A stretch of DNA of 64,000 nt from Actinomyces sp. oral taxon 448 str. F0400 (GTDB taxonomy: Bacteria > Actinomycetota > Actinomycetes > Actinomycetales > Actinomycetaceae). The position numbers and the translations under genes are program-made. This document shows positions 24,663 to 32,752 of the stretch, one piece after another (position 1 is the first letter of the stretch; the number at the start of each line of letters is the position of its first letter). The stretch lies in assembly GCF_000220835.1 (NCBI RefSeq), contig NZ_GL985606.1, forward strand, positions 2,417,480 to 2,481,479. The letters run 5' to 3'. The notes below the pieces were generated by a model, which did no database searches, was not told the origin of the DNA, and saw only the letters and a list, made by a program, of their open reading frames with translations.

Positions 24663-27590
24663 TCAGATCTTGGTCAGCGGGGCCAGGCGCAGGACGAGGC
24701 GCTTGGTGACGGCGGCGCCGTCGACGACGAACTCGACGCGCGCCACCGTGGACCGCCCCGACCCCTCCAAACCGACGACGGTGCCCTCGCCGTAGGAGGT
24801 GTGTCGCACTCGGTCTCCCGCCCTGAGCCCGGCCACAGCCTCCGGCAGGGCCTGGGCGGCGTCACATTCGCCGCCGTCGAGCCTGACCGGCTTACCCCGG
24901 GCTGCGAGCCGTTTGGCGCGTCGGGCCTCGGCGCGGTCCTTGGGTGTCTCGACCCGGCCGAGCCTCCCGGTCCGCGCGCCGCGCCGCCCGGAGCCGATGG
25001 CGGGGCCGAAGTCGTCATCGTCCGAGCCGCCGGCCGTTCCCGTCCCGGCCCGGCGTCCGCCACGGGATCCGCGTCCCGAGCCGAAGCCTCCGTCGCCCCA
25101 GCCGGCGCTCCCGCCCCGCAGTGCGTCCATGGAGGAGGCGATCCGCTTCCAGTCCATGATCTCGGCGGGAATGTCATCGAGGAACCGGGAGGCGGGCATG
25201 GCGTTGGCGGCGCCCCACGCCGAGCGGACGGCGGCGCGGGTGAGGCAGAGGCGCCTGCGGGCGCGGGTGAGGGCCACGTAGGCCAGACGACGCTCCTCGG
25301 CGAGCTCGGTCTCCTCGGCCAGGGCGCGGGCGTGCGGGAAGGTGCCGTCCTCCAGACCCGTGACGAAGACGACCGGGAATTCCAGACCCTTGGCGGTGTG
25401 GACGGTCATGAGGGTGACCTGCCCGGCCTCCTCGGCGGCGGCCGCCGCCTGCCGCTCGGCCTCGGTCATGGCGGCGAGGTCGGCGGAGGCGGGCAGCTGG
25501 TCGGAGTCGGCCACCAGGCTCACCCGCTCAAGGAAGTCGGCCAGGGTGCCGTCGGGGTTGGCGGCCTGGAACTCGGAGGCGACCGAGTGCAGCTCGGCGA
25601 GATTCTCCACACGCGTGGCGTCCTGCGGATCGTCGGAGGCGCGCAGCTCGGCGAGATAGCCGGAGGTGTCCAGGGCGGAGTCGAGGACGTCGGCGACACC
25701 GTCGTCCGCGGCGAGCTGGCCGCGCAGGCCGGTGAGCAGCTCGTGGAAACGGGTCACTTGCGTGCGGGCGCGCGCGGTCAGTCCCTCGACGGCGGGCGGT
25801 TCGACGCCGGGCGCCTCCAGGTCGCCGGCTTCGGCGCCGCTGCTGGCCGGCCGCGGCTCCCCGGCTGCGTCGGCAACGGCGGTCCCGAAGGAGACGCCGT
25901 GGCGGGCGGCGTGCTCAGCCAGGACGGCCTCGGCCTTCTCCCCCAGGCCGCGCTTGGGCACGTTGAGGATGCGGCGTAGGTTGACGTCGTCGTCGGGGTT
26001 GTCAACAGCGCGCAGGTAGGCGATGGCGTCCTTGATCTCTCTGCGCTCGTAGAAGCGGGTCCCGCCGACGACCTTGTAGGGCTGGCCGGAGCGGACGAAG
26101 GCCTCCTCCAAGGCGCGCGACTGTGCATTGGTACGGTAGAAGACGGCGACGTCGCGGGGCCGCACGCCCTCGGTGTCGGCGAGCCGGTCGATCTCGGAGG
26201 AGATCCAGCGGGCCTCGTCGTGCTCGGAGTCGGCGACGTAGCCGACGACCTTGGGCCCGTCGCCGGAGTCGGTCCACAGGTTCTTCTCTCGTCGCCCGGG
26301 GTTGCGGGAGATGACGGCGTTGGCGGCCGACAGGATGTTCTGGGTGGAACGGTAGTTCTGCTCCAGCAGGATGGTGCGGGCGGCCGGGTAATCCTGCTCG
26401 AACTCCTCGATGTTGCGTATGGTGGCGCCGCGGAAGGCGTAGATGGACTGATCGGAGTCGCCGACGACGGTCAGCTCCCCGGGCGGCGGGGCCGAGCCCG
26501 CCCCGGAGGTGCCCGGGCCGCCGATGAGCTCGCGCACGAGGACGTACTGGGCGTGGTTGGTGTCCTGGTACTCGTCGACGAGCACGTGGCGGAAGCGACG
26601 CCGGTACATCTCGGCGACGGCGGGCCGGTTCTGGAGCAGGGACACGGTGCGCATGATGAGGTCGTCGAAGTCGAGGGCGTTGGCGGCATCCAGCCGGGCG
26701 GCGTAGGCGCGGTAGACCTCGACGAGGTGGCGTTCGAGGGGGTTGGAAGTCACAGCCTCCTTCGCGTACTGCGCGGGGGTGACGAGCTCGTTCTTCAAGT
26801 CCGAGATGCGGTGGGCGAAGGTCTTGGGGGTGAATCGTTTGGAGTCGATGCCGAGCTCGCGCACGATGAGCGTGATGAGGCGGGTGGAGTCGGCGGAGTC
26901 GTAGATGGAGAATGTGGAGCGCAGACCGGCGGCGTCATGCTCTCGGCGCAGGATGCGCACGCAGGCGGAATGGAAGGTGGAGACCCACATGCGCTGGCCG
27001 ACCGGCCCAACCAGGGCCGTGACGCGCTCGCGCATCTCGGCGGCGGCCTTGTTGGTGAAGGTGATCGCCAGGATCTCACCGGGGCGGGCTCGGCCGGTGG
27101 CGAGCAGGTGGGCGATGCGGTGGGTGAGCACCCGGGTCTTGCCGGACCCGGCGCCGGCGATGACGAGCAGGGGCGAACCGGCGTGCGTGACGGCCCGCTC
27201 CTGGGCGGGGTTGAGGCCGGTGAGGAGCTCGGCCGGGTCGGCGACGCCCCGGGCGGCCGCACCTGTGCTGCGGGACGAGGTCGCATCGTCCGGCCCGCCG
27301 TCGCGGGCGCGGGCGGCCGCGGCAGCGGCTTGGGCGCGGGCGACGAGTGCGGCGGTCTCGTGCTGCCGATTCTCCCAGGCGTCGGCCTCGGCCTGCTCGA
27401 CTGCGGTGGGGACGTAGACGTCGGGATCGTCGTCCTCGTCCTCAGCGGGCGGCTCGGCATCGTCCCAAGGCTCGTCCCAGCCCTCGGCGGGGGCCAGCGC
27501 CGGCAGCGCCGCCTCGGGCGGAGGCGGGAAGACGGCCCCGTTCCGGCCGGGCATGGGCAGAGCACCGAAGAGAGAGTTCATCGCGTTCAT
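24663..27590 (-). CDS. pcrA: PcrA/UvrD-type ATP-dependent 3'-5' DNA helicase
   Basis: A 975-residue superfamily-1A helicase. The motifs in order: Walker A AGAGSGKTRVLTHRI, Walker B VDEYQDTNHAQY, motif III VGDSDQSIYAFRGA, motif V TVHTAKGLEFPVVFVTGLE and motif VI VALTRARRRL. An acidic, Pro/Glu-rich extension of about 150 residues precedes the helicase core. The C-terminus has a Gly/Arg-rich linker then GDRVRHTSYGEGTVVGLEG, the Tudor-like domain that contacts RNA polymerase in PcrA. The role is nucleotide-excision repair and removal of stalled complexes. ATG 27590 was preferred over a further upstream in-frame start that would cross the operator; the ATG at 27581 is also possible. Confidence 0.93.
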   Translation of the reverse strand: MNAMNSLFGALPMPGRNGAVFPPPPEAALPALAPAEGWDEPWDDAEPPAEDEDDDPDVYVPTAVEQAEADAWENRQHETAALVARAQAAAAAARARDGGPDDATSSRSTGAAARGVADPAELLTGLNPAQERAVTHAGSPLLVIAGAGSGKTRVLTHRIAHLLATGRARPGEILAITFTNKAAAEMRERVTALVGPVGQRMWVSTFHSACVRILRREHDAAGLRSTFSIYDSADSTRLITLIVRELGIDSKRFTPKTFAHRISDLKNELVTPAQYAKEAVTSNPLERHLVEVYRAYAARLDAANALDFDDLIMRTVSLLQNRPAVAEMYRRRFRHVLVDEYQDTNHAQYVLVRELIGGPGTSGAGSAPPPGELTVVGDSDQSIYAFRGATIRNIEEFEQDYPAARTILLEQNYRSTQNILSAANAVISRNPGRREKNLWTDSGDGPKVVGYVADSEHDEARWISSEIDRLADTEGVRPRDVAVFYRTNAQSRALEEAFVRSGQPYKVVGGTRFYERREIKDAIAYLRAVDNPDDDVNLRRILNVPKRGLGEKAEAVLAEHAARHGVSFGTAVADAAGEPRPASSGAEAGDLEAPGVEPPAVEGLTARARTQVTRFHELLTGLRGQLAADDGVADVLDSALDTSGYLAELRASDDPQDATRVENLAELHSVASEFQAANPDGTLADFLERVSLVADSDQLPASADLAAMTEAERQAAAAAEEAGQVTLMTVHTAKGLEFPVVFVTGLEDGTFPHARALAEETELAEERRLAYVALTRARRRLCLTRAAVRSAWGAANAMPASRFLDDIPAEIMDWKRIASSMDALRGGSAGWGDGGFGSGRGSRGGRRAGTGTAGGSDDDDFGPAIGSGRRGARTGRLGRVETPKDRAEARRAKRLAARGKPVRLDGGECDAAQALPEAVAGLRAGDRVRHTSYGEGTVVGLEGSGRSTVARVEFVVDGAAVTKRLVLRLAPLTKI

Positions 27591-27653
27591 CGTGGGGCCA
27601 AGCCTAGGCCAGGCCAGCGATGCCGTCCGCACCCACCAACTCCATCCCGGTCT

Positions 27654-27691
27654 TGACAGTACCCTGTCAAGATTGACAGGGTACTGTCAAC
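27654..27691. promoter_or_regulatory. Twin palindromic operators overlapping promoter elements
   Basis: Two sites, TTGACAGtaccCTGTCAA (27654-27671) and TTGACAGggtaCTGTCAA (27674-27691), are each perfect in their 7-base arms, and the second is the exact reverse complement of the first. Their centres are 20 bp apart, two helical turns, so two dimers would sit on the same DNA face. TTGACA in each site can also act as a -35 in either direction. The likely binder is the MarR-type protein encoded in the operon at 28341-28808. The site may also affect the divergent helicase gene. Confidence 0.7.
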
Positions 27692-27724
27692 GGATCGAGG
27701 ACACTGAACAGGAAGAAGCCGGAA

Positions 27725-28360
27725 GTGCGCACCATCGCTCTCTACGCGACCGAGACCATGGCGGACTGGGAGTACGCCTACCTCACCACCCAGATCGCCG
27801 GTGCGGAGCAGCTCAAGCCTGGACGTTTCCGGCTGCTGCTCGTGGGCGACGGGGTGGAACCCGTCCGCACGCTCGGGAACCTGCCGCTCACGCCGGAGGC
27901 CGACCTCGACGCCCTGGATGCGCTGACCGGCGATGGCTCGCTCGCCGCCCTGGTGATACCCGGTGGCGACCACTACGCCGCCGGGCACGAACGACTCATT
28001 GAGACGGTCGGCCGCCTCGTGGCCGAGGCGATTCCGGTGGCGGGGATCTGCGGCGCCACTCTCCTGCTGGCCCGCGCCGGCCTCTTGGACGATCGCCGAC
28101 ACACCTCGAATGCCGCCTCGTACCTTGAGGCCAGCGGCTACCTCGGTGGCGGGCACTACGTGGAGGAGCCGGTGGTGACCGACCGGGGCATCACGACGGC
28201 CTCGGGCATCCACGCCGTCCCCTTCACCGCCGAGGTCATGCGAATCACCGGACTGGTACCCGACTCAATGGCCGACTCCTGGGAAAGGCTGTTCCTGAGC
28301 GGCGACGAGAAGAGCTACGCAGCCCTGATGGAGGCGACCAGTGCCTGGCAGAACGCCTGA
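27725..28360 (+). CDS. DJ-1/PfpI-family protein
   Basis: A 211-residue single-domain class-I glutamine-amidotransferase-like protein. The nucleophile elbow is AGICGATLLLA with the conserved Cys near residue 106, the upstream PGGDHY forms the oxyanion side, and the acidic partner is probably in MADWEYA at the N-terminus. Such proteins act as deglycases, chaperones, isonitrile hydratases or redox sensors; the precise activity cannot be told. GTG start at 27725 follows AGGAAG. It overlaps the MarR-type gene by 20 bp and is preceded by the twin operator, forming a compact autoregulated pair. Confidence 0.88.
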   Translation: MRTIALYATETMADWEYAYLTTQIAGAEQLKPGRFRLLLVGDGVEPVRTLGNLPLTPEADLDALDALTGDGSLAALVIPGGDHYAAGHERLIETVGRLVAEAIPVAGICGATLLLARAGLLDDRRHTSNAASYLEASGYLGGGHYVEEPVVTDRGITTASGIHAVPFTAEVMRITGLVPDSMADSWERLFLSGDEKSYAALMEATSAWQNA

Positions 28361-28808
28361 GGGAGATGCCCTGACGGCCCTGGTTCTTCCCATCTTCACG
28401 CTCAACGGGGAGATTCTTGAGGCGGCAGCGACCATCACAGCGCTTCATGAGCTCACCCCGGCCCGGTGGCAAGTGCTGGGCGCTGTCCTGGACGAGTCGC
28501 TGCCAGTCGCCGAGATCGCGCGCCGAGTGGGGCTGACCCGTCAGAGCGTGCAACGGGTCGCCAACGACGTCGTCGCACAGGACTGGGCGCACTGGCAGCC
28601 CAATCCCGGGCGTCGCGGACAGAACTTGCTCGTCCTGACGCCTAAGGGCCGTCAGGCGGTTGCTGCTCTGGCCAAGGAGCAGCACGCCTGGGCCAACACC
28701 GTCGGGCAGGAGATCGGGGAGAAGGACCTGAAGATCCTGGGGACGCTGATCAGCAGGCTCACTGACGCATCGCGCTGCTACCGGCAGGCCGCCGGAGCGG
28801 CGTCGTAG
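28341..28808 (+). CDS. MarR-family regulator
   Basis: A 155-residue winged-helix protein. The HTH is LTPARWQVLGAVLDESLPVAEIARRVGLTRQSVQRVANDV, then a wing (NPGRRGQNLLVLTPKGR) and a C-terminal dimerisation helix. The GTG start at 28341 lies inside the 3' end of the DJ-1 gene with GGAGG six bases upstream. It probably represses its own operon through the palindromes at 27654-27691. One Cys near the C-terminus (DASRCYRQ) might be redox-active; speculative. Confidence 0.9.
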   Translation: MPGRTPEGDALTALVLPIFTLNGEILEAAATITALHELTPARWQVLGAVLDESLPVAEIARRVGLTRQSVQRVANDVVAQDWAHWQPNPGRRGQNLLVLTPKGRQAVAALAKEQHAWANTVGQEIGEKDLKILGTLISRLTDASRCYRQAAGAAS

Positions 28809-28873
28809 CGGTGGCAGGCAGCAGTCTGCCCCTACCCGCACCAGGCGCTCCTCGGGCGCCGAGGAGCTACGTG

Positions 28874-28994
28874 TGTCCAAATCTGCCGCAAAGGGGCTCC
28901 AGTACCTCTTACCTCGACCTCGAGAACCGCAGAATCGTGCGGTTTCTCTTTGCTGATATACACCCGGTCAGGGGTTTCGTGGCAGATTCGGACA
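28874..28994. repeat. 121-bp element bounded by imperfect inverted repeats (MITE-like?)
   Basis: The left end (28874-28893, TGTCCAAATCTGCCGCAAAG) and right end (28975-28994) match in inverted orientation at about 17 of 19-20 positions. TG...CA-type termini and a length near 120 bp are what a miniature inverted-repeat element would show. No coding sequence fits it. Only one copy was noticed in this window. The flanks show no clear target-site duplication. It may simply be a long two-armed terminator region. Confidence 0.4.
28922..28948 (+). terminator. Terminator after the DJ-1/MarR operon
   Basis: GAGAACCGCA (28922-28931) pairs with TGCGGTTTCTC (28938-28948) with one bulged base, loop GAATCG, and is followed by TTTG. 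It lies 114 bp beyond the MarR-type stop, inside the inverted-repeat element. Confidence 0.6.
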
Positions 28995-29112
28995 TTGTCC
29001 GGATGGTTCTGGGTTTCCCGTACCAGCCACCGCAGCAGACGGACTCCGTGAAGGAAGCTGCTCACCAAAACGCTAGTCCTTGCGCAGCCCCCACAACGAA
29101 AGAGCGGGAGAA

Positions 29113-30013
29113 TCAGAGCGGCCGGGTCTCGGTGATGACGAAGTGCTGCTCGCAGCGGCTGATGAGCCAGGCGCCGTCCACCAGCACCGGAGTGTCACCG
29201 GAGTGTCACTGTAGCGAATCGAGTGGTCCACGACGACGTCCTTCCCGTCCTGCTCCTGCCCAACACTGACGCCGGGCATGGTGGAGGTTCCCACCTCGAT
29301 CCAGACCCCGCGTCCGATGAGCAACGGGTGGCAGTTGAGGACGGTGACGCCGTCGAGGGCGCCGGGCTCATCGGCGCGGGTGGCGGCGAAGAGCGCCTCG
29401 AAGTCGGCCACCGGCGCGCCGGAGGCGCTGAAGACCTCCACGGTGCGGCGGGCGCCGGAGGGATTGGTGATGCCCTCCAGGAGGACCTGGGCGATGTGGT
29501 GGCGGTCGACGCCGGGCCGGCCGGTGATGAGGTCGCCCTGACGCAGGTCGAGCGCCGGTCGCCGGGGCCCTGGTAGTCGGGGCGCACGATGGTGTAGGGG
29601 TGACCCGAGGCGCGCACCAGGCGCTCGGCGCGGCGCTTCCACTCGACGAAGCCGTAGGAGCTCGGGCCCGCCGAGTGGCTGGCGTTCATCGCGGTCATGA
29701 GGCTGATGTGCGCGTTGTTATCACCCAGGGCGTCCAGGAGCGCGGGGATGGCGGCGTAGAAACTGCTTTCACCCTCGCCGTCCATGTCGCCGCCGTGGGT
29801 GAGGACCACCGCGTCGACGCCGGCCACGACGGAGCGCAGGTCGTCGGCGGAGGAGGGCGAGGCTTCGACGACCTCGACGCCGCCCGGCAGTGAGCGTTGG
29901 GCGCGCGCCGCGTTACGGCTCTGGGCGCGAACGGCGAAGCCGCAACTGAGCGCCTCCTCGACGACGACGCGACCGACCTGGCCAGTGGATCCGATGACGA
30001 GAACAGTGGACAT
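29113..30013 (-). pseudogene. NmrA-like NAD(P)-binding oxidoreductase, two frameshifts
   Basis: The first half reads as an atypical SDR/NmrA protein (VLVIGSTGQVGRVVVEEAL, then SLMTAMNASHS and WKRRAERLVRASGHPYTIVRP). The frame is lost near 29551-29556, where one missing base would restore RRLDLRQGDLITGRPGVDRHH. It continues as IAQVLLEGITNPSGARRTVEV. A second break near 29187-29208 is an 11-bp tandem duplication; removing one copy restores DTPVLVDGAW and a natural end at 29113 (...HFVITETRPL). The C-terminal part resembles the tail of a SnoaL-like domain, so the parent may have been a two-domain protein. Two independent lesions argue against simple sequencing error. Confidence 0.8.
29187..29208. 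repeat. 11-bp tandem duplication
   Basis: CCGGAGTGTCA occurs twice head to tail (29187-29197, 29198-29208). It shifts the reading frame of the NmrA-like gene near its 3' end and looks like a replication-slippage event. Confidence 0.85.
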
Positions 30014-30205
30014 GGACAGCCTCCGTTGCGGTAGTGAAGTGAGCTCATCGCCGCTCTCCTGGCGGCAACCGGAGCCGCACCAGAAAGCGGCACTCGGTCG
30101 ATCATCGATCGTGCCTGCCGGCGCTCCCGTCTGCTAGGCCCTACCAGGGCCATGCACTCCGGCGTTTCTCCCAGCCACTTCCCAGGATCTCATCGGGGCG
30201 ACCCC

Positions 30206-30235
30206 TTGCTCAAACTATTACGAATTTCGTATTAT
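30206..30235 (+). promoter_or_regulatory. Promoter and palindromic operator of the dehydrogenase-MarR operon
   Basis: TTGCTC (30206-30211) and TATTAT (30230-30235), 18 bases apart, form a sigma-70-like promoter in an AT-rich patch. The spacer and the start of the -10 are covered by TACGAA-T-TTCGTA (30219-30231), a perfect 13-bp palindrome. Binding there would block polymerase. The MarR-type protein of the same operon is the natural candidate. Confidence 0.6.
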
Positions 30236-30302
30236 TCGTTTCACGTTATAGTTCCGCATACGCGCGGCTGTCACGCCGTTGGACGAGTCCGAGGAGGCTT
30301 CC

Positions 30303-31298
30303 GTGAGTCGAGCGATCGAGTACACAAGATTCGGCGGACCAGAGGTCCTGGGGGAGGTCGAGCGCCCGGCGCAGGCACTCGGCGACGGAGAAGTACGCAT
30401 CGCGGTGCACGCCGTCGGACTCAATCCCGCCGACTTCAAGACTTTCAAAGGCGACCTGCGACCGGTTGAACGGATCCAGCGCCTCATTCATCCTCGACGC
30501 TGGTTCGAGAGATCATCCGCCCACTTCCCCAGAGGAGTGGCCCGAGACTTCGCGGGAGTCATCGACGCAGTCGGCGCGGGCGTCACGGACCTCGCCGTGG
30601 GCGACGCCGTGCTGGGTACCTTGCGAAGCGCACCCGGCCAGGCCGACACCCGCGGAGCACTCACCACCGAGCTGGTGGCACCCGCCGACGACGTCATCAA
30701 GAAGCCGACCTCGATGTCGTTCACGCAGGCGGCCTGCCTGGGTGTTGCCTCGCAAACCGCGTACGGCGCGTTCAGGCAGCTGAACCTGCACGGCGGCGAC
30801 GTCATCGTCATCAGTGCCGCCGCAGGCGGTGTGGGCTCGATTGCCGCTCAGCTCGCATTGAGCCGAGGGGCCACCGTCATTGGAATCGCCGGCGCTCGCA
30901 ATATCGCCTACCTCCGCTCTTTGGGCACCATTCCAGTCCCCTACGGCGCGGACCTGACACGCCGAGTTCGTGAAGCGGCTCCGTCGCCTGTCACCAAGCT
31001 CCTGGACTGCTACGGGCATGACTATGTGACGCTGGGGCGTGAGCTCGGTCTGCCCAGGCGTTCCATCGGCACCCTGGTTCCCTCGCCCGCGGCGATACTC
31101 AAAGGCGCGCAGTTCACCGGCTCACGACACAGCAGTGGACGCGGCGACCTCGAGGAGGTGGCGCAGCTGGTGGCGGACGATGTCATCACGGTCGAGATCG
31201 CTCATACTTACTCTTTCACGGTTGAGCAGGTTCGCGCTGCCTACACCGACCTGATGACGGGGCACGTCCGTGGCAAGCTCGTCGTCGACCTATCCTGA
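30303..31298 (+). CDS. Zinc-less alcohol dehydrogenase/quinone oxidoreductase (MDR family)
   Basis: A 331-residue medium-chain dehydrogenase/reductase. A GroES-like N-terminal domain (residues 20-130, with VGLNPADFKTF) is followed by a Rossmann domain with ISAAAGGVGSIAAQLA (the NADPH-binding AxxGGVG motif). The structural and catalytic zinc cysteines of classical ADHs are absent, so it fits the zeta-crystallin/quinone-oxidoreductase branch. GTG 30303 is chosen because AGGAGG lies five to six bases upstream; a TTG 24 bases earlier has none. It is co-transcribed with the downstream MarR-type regulator, suggesting a response to an electrophile or quinone. Confidence 0.9.
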   Translation: MSRAIEYTRFGGPEVLGEVERPAQALGDGEVRIAVHAVGLNPADFKTFKGDLRPVERIQRLIHPRRWFERSSAHFPRGVARDFAGVIDAVGAGVTDLAVGDAVLGTLRSAPGQADTRGALTTELVAPADDVIKKPTSMSFTQAACLGVASQTAYGAFRQLNLHGGDVIVISAAAGGVGSIAAQLALSRGATVIGIAGARNIAYLRSLGTIPVPYGADLTRRVREAAPSPVTKLLDCYGHDYVTLGRELGLPRRSIGTLVPSPAAILKGAQFTGSRHSSGRGDLEEVAQLVADDVITVEIAHTYSFTVEQVRAAYTDLMTGHVRGKLVVDLS

Positions 31299-31333
31299 CA
31301 CTCGTCCACGTTCATCCCGATCAGGAGGATCGC

Positions 31334-31798
31334 TTGAGCAGACGGATTCACGATCAACGTCTCATCCGGGCGCTGCGCGCCTTGAACAGCGAGCTGGCCG
31401 CCAGCAACCGCGCTGTTGCGGCGCGAACAGGACTCAATGACAGCGATCTGGCTGTGCTCGACGTCCTGCACCGCGACGGTCCGCAGACCCCCACCTCTCT
31501 CGCCCGCCGAACCCGGATGGGTACGACAACGATGACGAGTGTACTGCGGCGACTCGTCCGCGATGGCTGGGTTGAGCGTCGCCCCAGCGAGACGGATCTG
31601 CGTTCCTTCACCATCCACGCCACAAGCGTTGATCGTCTCGCCGAGATATTCCTGCCCGCCAACCGGAGACTGACCGCCCTGGTCGAGAACTGGCCGGGCA
31701 GCCAGGTCGATCAGCTCATTGAGTTCCTGGAGGACGCCACCACGGTGATCCACGAGTCGGCGGACCCGCTTTCCAGAGACAACACCCAGGAGCCATAA
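31334..31798 (+). CDS. MarR-family regulator
   Basis: A 154-residue winged-helix protein with the HTH LNDSDLAVLDVLHRDGPQTPTSLARRTRMGTTTMTSVLRRL, wing ERRPSETDLRSFTI and a C-terminal dimerisation helix. It starts at TTG 31334 with AGGAGG five bases upstream, 35 bp after the dehydrogenase stop. It is inferred to control the shared operon through the palindrome at 30219-30231. Confidence 0.9.
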   Translation: MSRRIHDQRLIRALRALNSELAASNRAVAARTGLNDSDLAVLDVLHRDGPQTPTSLARRTRMGTTTMTSVLRRLVRDGWVERRPSETDLRSFTIHATSVDRLAEIFLPANRRLTALVENWPGSQVDQLIEFLEDATTVIHESADPLSRDNTQEP

Positions 31799-31846
31799 CA
31801 ACTACGGCATAGGGCGTATAGACACCGTTAACCCGCTTGGGGCTGC

Positions 31847-32752
31847 TTACCGAACGGCACGCAGGTAGCGGTCGCGGCCGGTGAGGTCCTGACCGGTCTC
31901 GGCCTGCTCGAACCCGGCCTCGAGCGCGGCCGCCCGCAGCAGGGCCCCCTGCTCGTGGTCGTGCTCCATGACGAGCACACCGCCGGTACGCAGCAGGGCG
32001 ACCGAACGCACGAGGACGTCGACGGGAATGTCCAGCCCGTCGGGTCCCCCGCCGTAGAGCGCCACGGCGGGCTCGTGCCGGGACGTCTCGGCATCCTCCA
32101 CGGCGCCGGCGGGCACGTAGGGCGGGTTGGAGACGACGACGTCGACCTGCCCGTTGAGGTCATGGAGGACCAGCGGGTCGGTGGCGTCGGCGTGGATCAC
32201 CTCGACGCGTCCGGGAACCAGCCGCTCGCAGTTCTCACGGGCCAGGGCCGCGGCCGTCTCGCTGATCTCGACGGCGACCACCCGAGCGCCCCGCACCTCC
32301 TCGGCGACGCAGGCGGCGATCGCACCCGATCCGGTGCACAGGTCAGCGGTCAGGACCACTCCCCCGCCGCCGGCCATCGCCTCACGGGCGGCCTCGATGG
32401 CGGCACCGGCCACCACCTCGGTCTCCGGGCGCACGATGAACACGCCGGGGCGGCTGATGAGCTCGGCACCCCGCAGCCACATGCGTCCGATGACGTGCTG
32501 AAGAGGCTCGCGGCACTCCCGGCGCAGCACCAACGCGTCATAGGCGGCCGAGAAGTCGCCGTCGGCGCCGTCGGCCAGCGGCAGAGGCCGCCCTAGAAGG
32601 TGCTCGGCCAGGATCCGGGCGTCGACCTGGGGGCTGGTCACCCCGGCCGCCGCCAGCCGACCGGCCGCCTGGCGCACCAGCGCCCGCAGGCCGTAACGGT
32701 CCACCGCGCCCGCAGGCGCGCCGCCGCACACCTCAGGAGCCACTGCCCTCAC
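31847..32752 (-). CDS. prmC: Release-factor glutamine methyltransferase
   Basis: A 301-residue class-I SAM methyltransferase. The catalytic VVSNPPYVP (NPPY) motif that methylates the GGQ glutamine of release factors is clear. The SAM-binding loop reads [10 protein letters not shown]. An N-terminal helical domain of about 75 residues recognises the factor. It overlaps prfA by 20 bp at the preceding stop, the usual arrangement. The start codon is uncertain: GTG 32752 has a poorly spaced site, and GTG 32743 with GAGG upstream is equally plausible. Confidence 0.93.
   Translation of the reverse strand: MRAVAPEVCGGAPAGAVDRYGLRALVRQAAGRLAAAGVTSPQVDARILAEHLLGRPLPLADGADGDFSAAYDALVLRRECREPLQHVIGRMWLRGAELISRPGVFIVRPETEVVAGAAIEAAREAMAGGGGVVLTADLCTGSGAIAACVAEEVRGARVVAVEISETAAALARENCERLVPGRVEVIHADATDPLVLHDLNGQVDVVVSNPPYVPAGAVEDAETSRHEPAVALYGGGPDGLDIPVDVLVRSVALLRTGGVLVMEHDHEQGALLRAAALEAGFEQAETGQDLTGRDRYLRAVR

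Noticed and set aside
26220-27656. A 478-codon plus-strand frame opposite the PcrA gene
   Set aside because: Shadow of a helicase with every motif in place; the translation is Gly/Val/Asp-rich without any recognisable domain.
28832-29068. A 78-codon minus-strand gene between the MarR and NmrA-like genes
   Set aside because: It spans the inverted-repeat element and terminator and has no ribosome binding site or recognisable sequence.
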